The notes: a model not told the origin generated them from the sequence alone. A DNA stretch of 64,000 nt from Panicum virgatum (GCF_016808335.1 NC_053144.1:56994195-57058194), one strand, 5' to 3'; counted from the stretch's first letter, positions 1 through 11,166 are shown. Made by a program: numbers and translations.

Positions 1-1407
1 TTTTAGAGTTATAGAACAAGTGGTACAAAATAAACTAGGTTAAACACAAATTGAATTTTCATCAGAGAAAAAGTGATAAAATGCATTCTTAAGGATTTTT
101 CCTCTGAAGATCATGATTTTAGAAACATAACAAAATTGGGTTTGTATTTTTAGGAATTTCCTGCGAATTTCTATAGATTTTCAAAGCTGCAGCCAAAATA
201 AGAAAAAGGAAAAACATTAAAAGGGGGGCTGACAGCCGGGCCCCACAAGTCAGGGAGCCAGGCCCGCCCCCTCCCCTGCTTTTGCCCGCACGCGAGCGCC
301 AGGGCGCCGGTCGGCGCGGCCGCGGCGGCGGGGTCCAGCCCGGCAGCGGCCAGGGCATCCCGGCTGCGGGGCCGGCGCCGGGAGGAGCAAGGGCGGCGCA
401 GGACGCTAGAGCGGCGGCGCAAGCGGGCAGGCGCGGCGGCGCGGCGTCGGCGGCGGCGTTCCGCCGGTGCGGAGCCATTTGGCGGGGCCAGGCGCACGGG
501 GCACGACCAGCGGAGGCCGGCGGCTGTGGGGCGCGCGGCGGGGCCCGCGAGCTGGCGCCTGGCAGCCCCGCGGCGTGCGCGCGCGGCGCGCAGGACGTTC
601 GCGGCGGCGCGGCAGCGAACGGCCGGCGGTGGCGTGGGATTCGGCCGGGGAAAGGGTCGGGAAGGGAGATGAGAGCGCGGTGGAGCTCACCAGGGGCTCG
701 ATTTGGGCGGAGATGGACCGGAGGTGAGGGCTCGACGGAGAGGGCGGAGGTCCAGGGAAAACGGCGATGGCGGGCGGTGGCGGGAGCTCGATTTCGGCCG
801 GGTTTGGGCACGGCCGAGGTCGAGGAGAGGTTGAGGAGGGTCGGGGCGAGGTTGCGCAGCTCAGGACGCGAAGGGTTCGAGCGGGGTGGCGAGCTAGGGC
901 CGGGAGGGCGAACGGCGGCGAGCTCTGCTCGAGCTCGGCGTGCACTGAGGAAGAAGTAGAGGAACGGGATGGAACGGGAAGGTTCCAGGGTGCTCGCGAC
1001 GATAAGGACGGCGCTCGGACGACGAGGATCGCCGGGGCGCGGTCGCCGACGCGTGGACGAGCTCGTCGACGGCCAGCACGTCGGTATGGGCATCGGCGCC
1101 CACACAGTGCTGAACAGGGCGAAACAGTAACGAAATTTAATGATTTGACTCGGTTTTGACCCTCCAATTCTCAAATTTTGATATAGGAACTTGAAATTTG
1201 GCCAAAATAGAAGTTGTAGAGGAAGAGAAAATCTACAACTTTCATTTTGGGCGAAAGTTGATTCGAAGCTCCGATCAGGGGCAAAAACATGATCGAAAAC
1301 GCTTAAACGATGTTTACTAACGGACTCGATTAGCGCTAATGATGGTGATTAGTCTTAATTGATGATTAAACACGCCATTAGCGCCAAAATAACACCGGGG
1401 TGTTACA
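1..1407 (-). mobile_element. Gypsy-type LTR fragment, cut by the window edge
   Basis: Read on the minus strand, this stretch begins TGTAACACCCCGGTG at 1407 and continues with AT-rich sequence that includes an AGTTGTAGA...TCTACAACT palindrome, a pattern seen in many grass Gypsy LTRs. Sequence from about 230 to 1110 is very GC-rich and shows long open frames in several phases, which is expected from composition and is not evidence of a gene. The right edge is sharp: the next base resumes the reading frame of an interrupted LINE. No second LTR or internal domain lies in the window, so class and full length are inferred. Confidence 0.45.
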
Positions 1408-2083
1408 AACGGTGTCTTCTCTACCAGATCAATGTATGATTCTCTGACCTCAAATGATCAGGGTATCTCCTTTAACCACATATGGAAAGCTCGAATTCCT
1501 CACAGGATTAAAGTTTTTATGTGGCTTTTAGAGAACAATGTTGTTTTTACAAAAGATAATTTGCTAAAAAAGAATTGGTTGGGATCCCCAACATATTACT
1601 TCTGCTCTTCTCATGAATGTATCGACCACCTCTTCTTCTTATGTCCTATTGCAAAGGTACTTTGGGGTTTGATTGGCCTTTGTATTGGCGCGTCTAACAT
1701 ACCAGGGAACTTAACACAATACAAACAATGGATTTCCCACTGGCTACCTGGTGGACAACAAGTATATACATTTTGTGTTGCGGCCATCTGTTGGGCCATC
1801 TGGAAAAAACAAAACTCAGCTTGCTTCGAAAATAAAAGGTTGAAAAATCCAGCCGAGATCCTGTCTTATGCTTGTGCGCTTATGTCCTACTGGGCAGGTT
1901 TATACGTGGGCAGGTTTATACGGAGCGGAGATGCAAGGGAAGATCGTGGAGGGAGTGAAGCTCTTGCTTTCCTGTGCTAGTCGGATGATGGCTCAGCAGC
2001 AACACCCCAATCCTCCGCTTTTGCTGCCGCCGGCTCACTCTCAAGTTGACGATATGGATGATTCGACTGATGCTGAGGCGTGA
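1408..2083 (+). pseudogene. LINE RT C-terminal zf-RVT domain, truncated and frameshifted
   Basis: The frame opens at the LTR junction and encodes a zf-RVT-like module: KARIPHRIKVFMWLL, then a Cys/His cluster (CSSHECIDHLFFLCP), then IAKVLWGLI and a Trp-rich tail with AICWAIWKKQNSACFENK. This is the reverse-transcriptase zinc-binding domain found at the C-terminus of plant LINE ORF2 proteins. A perfect 16-bp tandem duplication (TGGGCAGGTTTATACG at 1891-1906 and again at 1907-1922) shifts the frame. The open frame therefore ends at 1980, whereas the likely ancestral frame runs to a stop at 2083 with an acidic Asp/Glu-rich tail. The catalytic RT part is absent. Confidence 0.7.
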
Positions 2084-2352
2084 TGTCGTCTGTTGCTCTT
2101 TTCCGTGTCTTCTGTTTTTTGGGGTGGTTTCAGTACCGTGAACGTTAGGTCTCTTTGTGTTGAGGTCGCTTCCTAGGAATCCTAGGGTCTTCTTTTGATT
2201 GCTGGGAGTTGGGGACTGAATGTCAGTCCTTCCAACTCTCTAAACTGCTTAGTTCTTGTTCTGTCATTCCTCGATCCGGCTGTTCTGGTTACTTGTAAAC
2301 TGTGGAATTTCCGTTCTTTAATGGAAATGGGGTCTTCCTCGTGTCAAAAAAA
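1408..2352 (+). mobile_element. LINE (non-LTR retrotransposon) 3' end
   Basis: The segment holds the C-terminal zinc-binding region of a LINE reverse transcriptase, then a 3' UTR of about 270 bp and a short A7 tail at 2346-2352. The 5' part is missing because the neighbouring LTR element is inserted directly at 1407/1408. The 3' UTR ends with a run typical of plant L1-type elements (a short T-rich stretch, TTTAATGGAAATGGGG, then the A tail). Confidence 0.7.
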
Positions 2353-2452
2353 TTTGGCGGCATCGTACCATTTGCAACGGCCTTGTCACTTTTGCAGCAC
2401 CAACACACAGCAAGCAAGCAAGCAACTCCATGTACTAGCTCATGATAATTTG

Positions 2453-2458
2453 TTTATT
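2453..2458 (-). terminator. Candidate poly(A) signal of the first glycine-rich protein gene
   Basis: AATAAA on the minus strand, 284 nt downstream of the stop at 2742. The interval between is AT-richer than the coding region and has no other gene. The position fits a plant 3' UTR but has not been tested against transcripts. Confidence 0.3.
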
Positions 2459-2741
2459 CCGACGAGATACAATACAAGACACAGTACAAATGCGATGCGA
2501 TCCGTTCACCTTGCCGCTAACAGTGTGTGTGTATATATACCGTATAAACGACCGTTGTACAGCTACCATTGACTAAACAAGTTGCAACGTTATTTTTCTG
2601 TTTATCACTGTCGTCTCGCAGAGAGTGTGCTCGGTATAGACTTGTAGCAGCGATGACATGCTTGACTCCGCATCTCACCGACACCGTCAAGGGTGTGCGC
2701 AGAACACTTGCATGCGATCGCCATGCATGCCAGAGGCTGAA

Positions 2742-3563
2742 TCAGACACGGCCGCCGATGCCACCCCCGGCGCCACCGCCATAGCCTCCACCGCCGCCAG
2801 AGCCAAAGCCACCACCAGTGCCAGCACCGCCACCGTAGCATCCACCTGCGCCACCGCCAGCACTTCCGCCGTAGCCACCACCGGCGCCACCGCCAGCTCC
2901 TCCACCGTAGCCGCCTCCTGCACCCGCGCCGCCTCCTGAGCCTGCGCCCCCGCCATATCCACCGCCACTGCCTCCACCAGCTCCGCCGCCATAGCCGCCT
3001 CCTGCACCGGAACCTCCGCCATAGCCGCCTCCTGCACCGGCACCTCCGCCATAGCCGCCCCCGGAACCGGCACCTCCGCCGTATCCACCGCCAGTGCCTC
3101 CACCGGCTCCTCCGCCGTAGCCACCACCAGCCCCAGCGCCTCCTCCTCCACCAAGTCCACCACCTCCCCCGGAACCACCACCAAGCCCTCCGCCTTCCCC
3201 GGAGCCACCGCCAACTCCTCCACCAGCGCCACCGCCATAACCACCACCAAGCCCGCTGCCTCCGCCGGAGCCACCACCTAAACCACCCCCATCCCCGAGG
3301 CCGCCTCCACCACCTGCACCCCCGCCGAACCCACCACCTTTCCCTCCTCCGAACCCAACTCCAAGCCCTCCACCGTGCCCAAGGCCACCACCAAGCCCAG
3401 CACCGCCGCCGCCGCCGTACCCTCCTCCGCCACCAAGCCCACACCCGCCACCGCACAAGCTCTGCTTCTCCAAGGACCGCGCCTCGGCGGCCACCGCGAG
3501 AACCACCGCGACGGCCAGCCCCAGAAGCGCCATGCTCCACACACCCCTCGGCGCCCTCCCCAT
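2742..3563 (-). CDS. Secreted glycine-rich protein (cell-wall type), copy 1
   Basis: Encodes about 273 residues. The N-terminus, MGRAPRGVWSMALLGLAVAV and onward to about residue 28 (ending near AAEAR), is a hydrophobic signal peptide. The rest is almost entirely glycine in GGGYGGGAGGG and GGGLGGGSGG modules, with regularly placed Tyr in the middle and C-terminal half; it ends GGIGGRV. A Cys pair lies just after the signal peptide (LCGGGC). This is the classic composition of plant structural glycine-rich proteins exported to the cell wall; Tyr could allow oxidative cross-linking. I chose the ATG at 3563 because the same MGRA...R..MAL start occurs in the paralogue at 14241, and the upstream in-frame codon at 3572 is TTG. 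A TATA box lies about 100 bp upstream. No intron is needed. Confidence 0.75.
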   Translation of the reverse strand: MGRAPRGVWSMALLGLAVAVVLAVAAEARSLEKQSLCGGGCGLGGGGGYGGGGGAGLGGGLGHGGGLGVGFGGGKGGGFGGGAGGGGGLGDGGGLGGGSGGGSGLGGGYGGGAGGGVGGGSGEGGGLGGGSGGGGGLGGGGGAGAGGGYGGGAGGGTGGGYGGGAGSGGGYGGGAGAGGGYGGGSGAGGGYGGGAGGGSGGGYGGGAGSGGGAGAGGGYGGGAGGGAGGGYGGSAGGGAGGCYGGGAGTGGGFGSGGGGGYGGGAGGGIGGRV

Positions 3564-3668
3564 GTCGGCCAAACCGAGAGCTAGCTCACTACTAGAGTCA
3601 AGTAGCTAGTAGTAACCCTGCTGCTTGATCTGGAGCTGGACGAAGAGGACCGAGCTCGCTCGGTGCGC

Positions 3669-3675
3669 TTATATA
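3669..3675 (-). promoter_or_regulatory. TATA box of glycine-rich protein gene 1
   Basis: The minus strand reads GCTATATAAGCGC. It lies about 105 bp upstream of the ATG at 3563, leaving room for a 5' UTR of about 70 nt. The paralogous gene has the same arrangement (GCTTATATAAAGC near 14324). Confidence 0.6.
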
Positions 3676-3995
3676 GCGGGGCAGAGTGGCGCCTAGTCGC
3701 CTACCCTGTTGAGTTAATGCAGGTAGTTGCGCGCGCGCGACCTCGCGTCTCAGCTTTCAGACAGCCAGGTGGTGAGCGGGCAGGCACCAGAGGTAGCGGG
3801 GAGCAGCGGGGCGCGGGCGGGCCCAGTTCACCGTGGGCGCGCGCGGGGCGCTGAAGTCTTCGCGCCCGCCGCACCGATCGTGACGGGTGTGGCGCGCGCC
3901 GCGCCGCGCGGCGCGGCACCGGCGCTGGTCGACGCAGCGACGTGCGCCCGCCCCCTGCACGTCGACGGGGAGATGATGAGAATAGATGATCGAGC

Positions 3996-4014
3996 TGCAT
4001 TTATGTCCACGCGC
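3996..4014 (-). promoter_or_regulatory. Promoter block shared by the two glycine-rich genes
   Basis: The plus-strand text TGCATTTATGTYCACGCGC recurs with one difference at 14745-14763 upstream of the paralogue. It sits about 430 bp from this gene's ATG and about 505 bp from the other's. Conservation between duplicates in otherwise diverged DNA suggests either a regulatory element or simply shared ancestry. No binding factor can be named. The rest of 3676-4420 is GC-rich promoter DNA with no gene. Confidence 0.4.
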
Positions 4015-4419
4015 AGTGAGAGACGACGGCGCAACCACCCGCGCACATGCCGGAGCGACCTCGGCTGCCGGAGGGATCGCCCGGCGGGGGGCAGGGATGC
4101 ATGACCGGTGTGCTGTGATGAACAGGCGAGGGCGAGGGACGTGCCAAGTTCCACGGGGAAAATATCGCCTGTCCGGAATCCATATCAATTATCAAAGTGA
4201 TCGGAGGCGAGGTGAAAAATTTTGAACGTACGGCAGGTTAAAATTTTCATCCTACGCGTACGTGAGGAGATGGTCTGGAAATAAAGAAGTTCCGCACGGA
4301 GCACAACGATCAGTACACGCATGTTACTAGTTTACTATCATTAGCATGTTATATCGTGGAAATGGATCACTTTTCTCTGGAATTTCATGTGGCCTTGGTG
4401 CTATGTCATGCACCAGATC

Positions 4420-4696
4420 TTTCCCGATTTGGATCCCCTTACTAAATTTTGTCCCCATCACATCAGATGAGATCTTATTATTTAGGAGTATTATAAATAA
4501 AATATGTTTATAAAACTATTTTTGCAGAGACAGCTGCTAACTCGCGAGACAAATCTAATAAGTCTAATTAATTCATGATTTATTACTGTGATGCTACAGT
4601 AACCATCCGCTAATCATGTAATGATATACTCATTAGATTCATCTCTTGAATTAGCATAGGATTCTGCAACTAGTTCTGTAATTAGACTTTATTTAA
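4420..4696. mobile_element. Tourist/Harbinger-like MITE, right end lost
   Basis: Contains the core typical of a common grass MITE family: CTCGCGAGACAAATCTAATA, a TAATTAATTCATGA stretch, CTACAGTAACC, and TAATTAGACTTTATTTA near the right side. The same core is in the complete element at 15298-15663. The right terminus is missing, and the sequence stops where a Helitron-like end begins at 4697. Confidence 0.5.
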
Positions 4697-5515
4697 CTAG
4701 CCTATCAACCCGTGCTCATGGACGGACTAATTAGAGTTAATATAAAAATAAATTTTATAGATAATAATTATAATTATCTATCTTACATCCTATTTCATCT
4801 ACTCCCTCCATTCACTTTTGATAGCTATATTTCCATATGGCACAATGACCAAGGACACCACAAATGTGCTTATCAATCTAATAAATACAGCAGACTTTTT
4901 TGTTGGTCCTCCAATGATTTAACTGAGAACTCCTTGTAACTAGTGTTATTTATTGTCATAGCCCATGTTAATAGTAAATATAACTATTATTTTTAAACAT
5001 TTAAGTTTTTGAAATATAGCTATCAAAAGTGAATGGAGGGAGTATTAAATATTCTAACACATACATTAAAATGTATTATCATTATCTAGTTGCAATAGAT
5101 TTATTTTGCATCACACATCCATATGTTTTTTAATATATTTAATTGAATCATTTATCTGTGAATTGATATTTTTATCTCTTCCATCATAAATGAATAAATG
5201 ATGACACATCGTGAGTATTGTTTTATATAAAAAATAATATAAACAATATATTAATAATGACAGAAATAATAATTTAGAATTTTATATTGGTGCACTTTAA
5301 TATTTTATTATAATTATATAACTTAGATTCAAATTTAGTGGTAAATTTAAATTTTTATAATAATATAATTCAATAATTTATATAAAAATTTAGTATTATT
5401 TACATTATTTTTATAATGGCATAGGTGAATAATTTACACAGGTTAGGATTTACTTTAGATTTTTTTTATAATAGCAGTGGTGGGTAATTTAGATACATGT
5501 TTAGTAATAGTAAGA
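4697..5515 (-). mobile_element. Candidate minus-strand Helitron
   Basis: On the minus strand the left edge reads ...CCGTCCATGAGCACGG...TAGGCTAG followed by T: a short hairpin (CCGT/ACGG), then CTAG abutting a host T, as in Helitron 3' ends. A possible 5' end (TCTTACTATTACTAAAC preceded by A) lies at 5515, but a similar motif recurs near 5640, so the right boundary is uncertain. A Stowaway MITE (4802-5042) is nested inside. No rep/helicase coding is seen. Confidence 0.35.
4802..5042. mobile_element. Stowaway MITE (Tc1/mariner)
   Basis: Terminal inverted repeats begin CTCCCTCCATTCACTTTTGA and end with the complement, extending to TAGCTATA; the element is flanked by TA on both sides (4800-4801 and 5043-5044). 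About 241 bp, AT-rich, non-coding. Confidence 0.85.
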
Positions 5516-5752
5516 TTGATGGCCGGATGTTTCTAATTTTTGTGAGAATTATTTCTCTATTTTTAGACTATCAATCTAGGATTTTAGGTGGCTTCACATC
5601 ATCACATGGAGGCTCAAAAGGAGGTTCCAATTAATAATAATAAGATTGATGGCCGGATATTTTTAATTTTTGTGAGAATTTTTTCTAATTTTTAGAGTGT
5701 CACCTAGAATCTTAGGTGACTTCACGTGGAAACTCAAAAGCAGCCTCTAATT
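5506..5752. repeat. Diverged direct repeat, two units of about 125 bp
   Basis: Each unit starts near TAAGATTGATGGCCGGAT and continues AATTTTTGTGAGAATT, then a TTAGGTGRCTTCAC block and CTCAAAAG. The units differ by point changes and small indels, so the duplication is old. They adjoin the candidate Helitron end. Confidence 0.55.
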
Positions 5753-6488
5753 GTAGGGTACTTATAAATGGCAACATTATCTTTGATGTGGCGGGACTGA
5801 AGTTTAGTTAGCCGGATCCAAATACCCCCTTAAAACAAGGGTGGAGATTAATATTTTGCTTTTCCATAATATTCATTGAATACTCGTATCTCAGACGCCA
5901 CTATCAGTAATCAATCAATGGGCTTATCTGGAAATGTCTCACAAAAGGAATAAGTCTATATATATATATATATATCTGTTTGTAATTCATAAAATTCTTA
6001 GTAAAAGCGACACTTTTCTTTATTTGTGATCATGGCGTTGCTATCATGATATTCTGTACCACATCTAGTCTTACCTGTCTTAGAATCGTAGCCGATATTT
6101 AAATGCTTCCACCATTTGATCTAAAAAATTTCACAACTTAAAACCTGCGTACCATATTAATTATTATACTTTTTTGTAATAGCTGCTAACATATAAGTAG
6201 GAAAAAATAGTGTTCAAATCATCAGATTGGTGTTCACAGTGTTAAACGATCCAAGAGATCGAGCAGCTATAGCTTTACAACTTTACTTGCGCTTGTGTAT
6301 TGTACCAAGCCGAGGTACCTGAAAGGAAGTCTGAAGCCGGAAAAAGTTTTGACTCTCCTCTATCAGTACATGCCGGTCGGCCGGTTTTCTTTTTTTAAAA
6401 AAACGTTTTGTGTTCTTCAGTTATGTATACTGAGGTTATTAATCGGCTCCATGCCTCCATGGTCATATTTTTTCAACAAAAATTACTA
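5753..6488. other. Intergenic, no gene seen
   Basis: AT-rich DNA with a (TA)n run at 5957-5975. I see no coding sequence or clear element here. Confidence 0.6.
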
Positions 6489-6493
6489 GGTGC

Positions 6494-6797
6494 TGTAGAG
6501 AAGGATTTGGATCAACCGTAGGTTGTATTGATGCACTGTGTAGTATATATACATGTTTACAAGAGAGCTATAGGCTAACGGACTCAGCTAGATTACAGGA
6601 GCCGCGGGTGAGCCATGCAGGGCGTGGCGAGCGCGCGCGCCTTGCGGGCGACGCCGAGCGGGGCGCGCGGAGCGTGGAGCGCGTGGAGCCGTGCGGAACG
6701 GAGCCGAGTGGAGCGCGTCGTCCGCGAGGCGGGGAGCGCGTCGCGCGCAGAGCGCGTCGTGCGCAAGACCACGTCGCTCAGGTACATGAGTTCCAAC
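6494..6797 (-). repeat. Copia element 1, 3' LTR
   Basis: Matches the right LTR nearly throughout but is about 23 bp longer, because a GC-rich block rich in GCG/GAGCG motifs (around 6640-6670) is longer here. The sequence shared with the other LTR includes the TGCACTGTGTAGTATATATA stretch. Confidence 0.88.
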
Positions 6798-6814
6798 CCC
6801 CCCCCCCCCCCCCC
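6797..6814 (-). promoter_or_regulatory. Polypurine tract of Copia element 1
   Basis: A run of about 18 C on the plus strand, which is G on the element's sense strand, directly abuts the 3' LTR. This is the expected site for priming of the second DNA strand. The uninterrupted homopolymer is unusually long. Confidence 0.7.
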
Positions 6815-6820
6815 GCAGTC

Positions 6821-9800
6821 TCAGCTCGTGGAACCGACGCAGAGGCTGGACCGGAAGTCTTCAAACAACGCCATCGGCAGACCCTTGGTGAATATATCTG
6901 CGAACTGACGGGCGCTCGGAATCTGAAGAATGCGAAGTTCACCAATGGCTACCTTCTCCCGAACGAAGTGGATGTCGATTTCGATGTGTTTGGTGCGCCG
7001 ATGATGGACGGGGTTGCGAGCCATGTACACACTGGAGATGTTGTCGCAGTAGGCCACCGTCGCCTTCGGAACGGCGTAGTGAAGCTCGCCAAGAAGTTGT
7101 CGGAGCCAAGAGCACTCAGCCACCGCATTGGCGACGCCACGGTACTCCGCCTCCGCGGATGATCTGGAGACGGTTGTCTGTCGCTTGGAAGACCACGAGA
7201 TGAGCGCGTCGCCGAGGAAGACCGCGAACCCAGAAGTAGAACGGCGGTGTCCGGGCATCCTGCCCAGTCGGCGTCCGTGTACGCGGTGATCGTCGGCGAC
7301 TTGGCAGCATGAAGGTGAAGCTCGAGCGTCGTCGTTCCCTTGATGTACCGAAGGTTCCGTTTGAGCATCGCACCGTGACACTCCATGGGCGCATGCATGT
7401 GCAAACATACTTGCTGAACGGCGTAAGATATATCTGGCCGAGTCAGTGTCAAGTATTGCAGTGCACCGGCCATGCTTCTGTACCAGGATGCCTCCTTCAT
7501 GGGCACGCCGTCGCTGCTGGAGCACTTGGCTTTGGAGTCGGCCGGGGTGGTTGCTGGCTTGCAGTTGGCCATCCCGACGCGTTCCAAAATGTCGAGGGTG
7601 TAGGCGGTCTGTGAGAGAGTGAATCCGTCGGCGGTGCGGCGAACATCCACGCCAAGGAAGTAGCTGACGGGGCCCATGTCCTTCACAGCGAACGCGGACT
7701 TGAGGTTGCCGATGAGCTGATGAAGCAGCGCCGGCGTGGAGGCAGCCATGATGATGTCGTCGATGTACAGTAGAAGATATGCCATGGACGCGCCCTAGCC
7801 GTAGACGAACAACGACGAGTCGGAGCGAGACTGCAGGAAGCCGAGCGAGATGGCGTGTTCCGCGAACCTGGTAAACCAGGCACGTGGTGCTTGACGGAGG
7901 CCGTAGAGCGAGCGGGAGAGAAGGCATACGGCGTCTGGCTGGTCCACATCCTCGAACCCCGTCGGCTGCTGGCAGTGAATGCGCTCCGAAATGTTGCCGT
8001 GGAGGAACGCGTTCGAGACGTCCAGCTGGTGAGCGGGCCAGTTCTTGGCGGTGATAAGCGTCAAGACGGTGCGGATGGTCGCTGGTTTGACGACGGGGGA
8101 GAAAGTTTCGCCGAAGTCGATCCCCGGCCGCTGATGGAATCCACGCACCACCCACCGAGCTTTGTAGCGCTCGAGAGTGCCGTCGGAGCGAAGCTTGTGT
8201 TTAAACACCCACTTGCCTGTGATTACCTGCGCGCCAGGAGGTCGAGGGACCAGCGTCCAAGTCTTGTTGCATTGGAGAGCGTCGAATTCCAACTGCATGG
8301 CCTGGCACCAGTTGTCGTCCTTGAGAGCTTCACGGACGGAGCGTGGGAGGGGTGACATTGCCGGCGCGGTGCTCGCGAGGGCGTACTTGGGGTTTGGCTT
8401 GAGGATGCCGGCCTTAGCACGCGTCACCATGGGATGCTATGGTGGTTGCGGTGCTAAGCGCATCTTGACAGGTGCGGGCGTCATCGGTGTGGGCGAGGCT
8501 GGCGTTGGCGAGAGGCTGGAGTCCCGCGACGAACGTAGGGCCGACGTGATGGGGACGTGTGGCGTCGGTGGCAAGGAACCGGTGGCAGCCGAGGACGGTG
8601 ACGCCGCCGCTGGTGGGGATGCAGGGACGACACAGTACACCCGGCGGTGAGGGCGCGCGGGTCCCGGCGTCGTCGAGGTGGGTGGAGCGTCGTCGTCGGT
8701 GTGCACAGCCGTGGGTGTAGACGTCGTTGGCGTGCGTGGGGACGTCGCGTTCCGGAACGGGAAGATGTTCTCGACGAAGGTAACATGACGCGAGGTGTAG
8801 ACACGTCGCGTCTCGATGTCGTAGCAACGGTATCCGCGGTGGTCGCCGGGGTAGCCTAGGAAGACGCACGCCACGGAGCGCGGGCTGAGCTTGTTCGCCG
8901 TCGTTGGCATGACGTTGGGGTAGCAGAGGCAGCCGAAGACGCGAAGCTCGTCGTATAGGGGTGGTGCGCCGAGGAGAAGTTGGTGTGGCGTCATGACCCC
9001 CGTGGCGCGGCAAGGGCGCCGGTTGATGAGGTATGTCGCCGTGTTCAAGGCCTCCGCCCAAAGAGAACAGGGAGCTGCACTGTGAATTAGTAGCACGCGA
9101 ACACAATCGTTAATTGTACGTAAGATCCGCTCGGCCTTCCCATTTTGCTGTGAGGTATAGGGACAAGAGAGGCGGAAGCAGGTGCCCTGTGCAGCAAGGA
9201 AAGTGCGCAAGGCGTGAGTGTCAAACTCGCGTCCGTTGTCAGTCTGGAGGGCAAGAATGGGCAGCTGAAACTGAGTATGAACGTAGGAGAAGAAGGTGCG
9301 AATGACGTCCTGAACATCAGACTTATTGCGAATCGGGAAAGTCCATATGTAATGAGTGTAGGCATCAATCAAAACAACATAGTACTTATAGCCCGAATTG
9401 CTGTAAGCTGGAGATGTCCAAACATCGGAATGCACTAACTGAAAAGGGAAATAAATGGGTGTATCTGAAGAAGCAAAAGGCAGCCTAACATGTTTGCCCA
9501 GCTGACAATGATGGCACGAGTGAGCAGCTGATTTATTACACTGGAAATCAAAGGACTGGAGAATCTGATGGAGAGCGCGCGAGCCTGGATGCCCAAGGCG
9601 GTTGTGCCACAGCTCCACCGTTGGTGACGACGAGGCAGTGAGGGCTTGGTGCTGTGGCTGCCGCAGAGGGTAGAGGTCGCCGGAGTTCTCACATCGGAGC
9701 ATCACCGTTTGAGTGGCCAGATCCTTGACAGAGAAACCGACGGGATCAAATTCAATGGAGACATTGTTGTCACGGGTTAGCTGTTTGACTGAGATCAGAT

Positions 9801-10269
9801 TCTTAATTAGAGAAGGAGTAACAAGAACGTTATGGAGATGCAGAGAGGAGGAGGATGTAGGAATGGTGGCGTCGGCTGTATGTGTGACAGGCAACCGTGC
9901 GCCGTTTCCGACAGTAACAAAGGAAGGAAAGGGAAGAGACCGAGGGGAGGAAGTGATACCGGAGGCGGATGACATGTGCGAGGAGGCGCCGGTGTTGAGG
10001 TACCAATCTACGGAGCTTGGCGGCTGGGTGGCGACGCCGGCGTTGTTGAGGGCGGCGTAGAGGGCGCTGGTGTCCCAGGCGGACGTGACGGAGGAGGAGG
10101 AAGAGCCCGGCGCGGGAGAAGGTTGGTGGTGTGCCATCATCGCCTGTTGGGCTGGGAACGGTGGACGGGGGCCCAAAACGCCAGAGGCAGGCGCGCGGAA
10201 GGGCATGCCCCAGGCCTGGACGAGTCCAGTCCCGGGGTTGAAGTTGCCCATCCACGGAGCCGGTGGGCG
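6821..10269 (-). pseudogene. Copia element 1 pol remnant (PR-IN-RT-RH)
   Basis: Protease region WYLNTGASSH near 9994 has Asn where Copia proteases have the catalytic Asp (DTGA). Then comes the gag-pre-integrase motif LWHNRLGHPG with the HHCC residues (CHHCQLGKH), the integrase core with LVHSDVWT and QTDNGREF and the downstream Glu in NGKAERI, RT with ARWVVRGFHQRPG and YLLLYIDD, and RNase H with TDADWAGC and SSAEAEYRG. In-frame stops separate gag from pol (about 10270) and interrupt RT just before YLLLYIDD (about 7795). A frameshift near 7240 moves RNase H to another frame. The changes look like decay after insertion. Confidence 0.85.
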
Positions 10270-11166
10270 CTAGGAGGCACCGCCTGTGCCGCCTGCGCCT
10301 GCGCCGCCGGAGGGCGCGGATCCGCCGTTGGGACCGCAGCCACGACGCTTGTTCTTGGTGCGGTAGCCGCGGTTGCCACCGGTGTCGCCGCCGGGGGAGC
10401 CGCCGGTGCCGGAGGAAGGGGCCCCATGGCCAGAGGAGCTCCCGTGAGATGCGGATCCGCCAGAGTTGGCAGGACCGCCGTGGCCGGCGAGGAACGCCTG
10501 ACCGGCCTCCGTCTTGTCATCATGCTTCAGCTGGAGTTCCTCAAGGGCGAGGAAGGAGCGCGCGCTCTGGAAGGTGTGGGGCGGGCGCCTGGAGGTGATC
10601 ACCGGCTTGACGTGGCGGTACCTGGGGTTCAGGCCGCGGAGAAGGTTGAGCACTTGGCTCGTTTCCGAGACGGGCTGGCCAATGTCACGAAGTTTGTCGG
10701 CGAGGTGCTTGAGATGGGAGCAGTACTCGTCGATGCCGGCGTCGCCTTGCGTGATGGACCGCAGCTCGGTCTCCAGGAGAACAGCGCGGTGCATCTCGTC
10801 GTGGAAGAGATCGTCAACGGCGCCCAGAGGGTGAACGCGGAGACGCGCGGGCGGTAGATGATGTCGAAGACACTTTTGTTGACGGTGGTGTAGATCCAAT
10901 TGACGACCGTCTGGTCGATCTGCCGCCACTCGGCGGTGTGCTGAGCCATGGGCGGCGCCGAGCGGACGAACTCGTCGAGGCCGAACTTCCCAAGGACGGA
11001 CACCGCCATTGCTCGTAGTTCGCGGTCGGCAAGTCAAGGAGAACGGAACGTGGGAATGGATGTTCACTTGCTGCACGACGGCGGCGGGAGCGGGCTGTGG
11101 TGCATCGGGTAGGAGGTTGGAGGAGGCAGAAGAGCTGGAGGAGGAGGAGTGCGCCGGCGACGACAT
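10270..11166 (-). pseudogene. Copia element 1 gag remnant
   Basis: Encodes a Copia-type gag (UBN2-like): LTANYEQW is reached in one frame, then an Ile/Trp-rich region (VVNWIYTTVNKSVFDIIYRP) in another, then SHLKHLADKLRDIG, LNLLRGLNPRY and SFLALEELQLKHDD in the first, followed by a Gly/Ser-rich tail. At least two frameshifts are needed to follow the domain. No CCHC knuckle is obvious. It ends in a stop just before the protease region. Confidence 0.75.

Noticed and set aside
119..1174. Long open frames on both strands in the GC-rich block at the window start
   Set aside because: They overlap in several phases, read as low-complexity Arg/Ala/Pro, show no domain, and sit inside an LTR-like fragment.
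2605..3540. Trp/Arg-rich and Val/Ala-rich minus-strand frames over glycine-rich gene 1
   Set aside because: Out-of-phase reading of the same glycine repeats.
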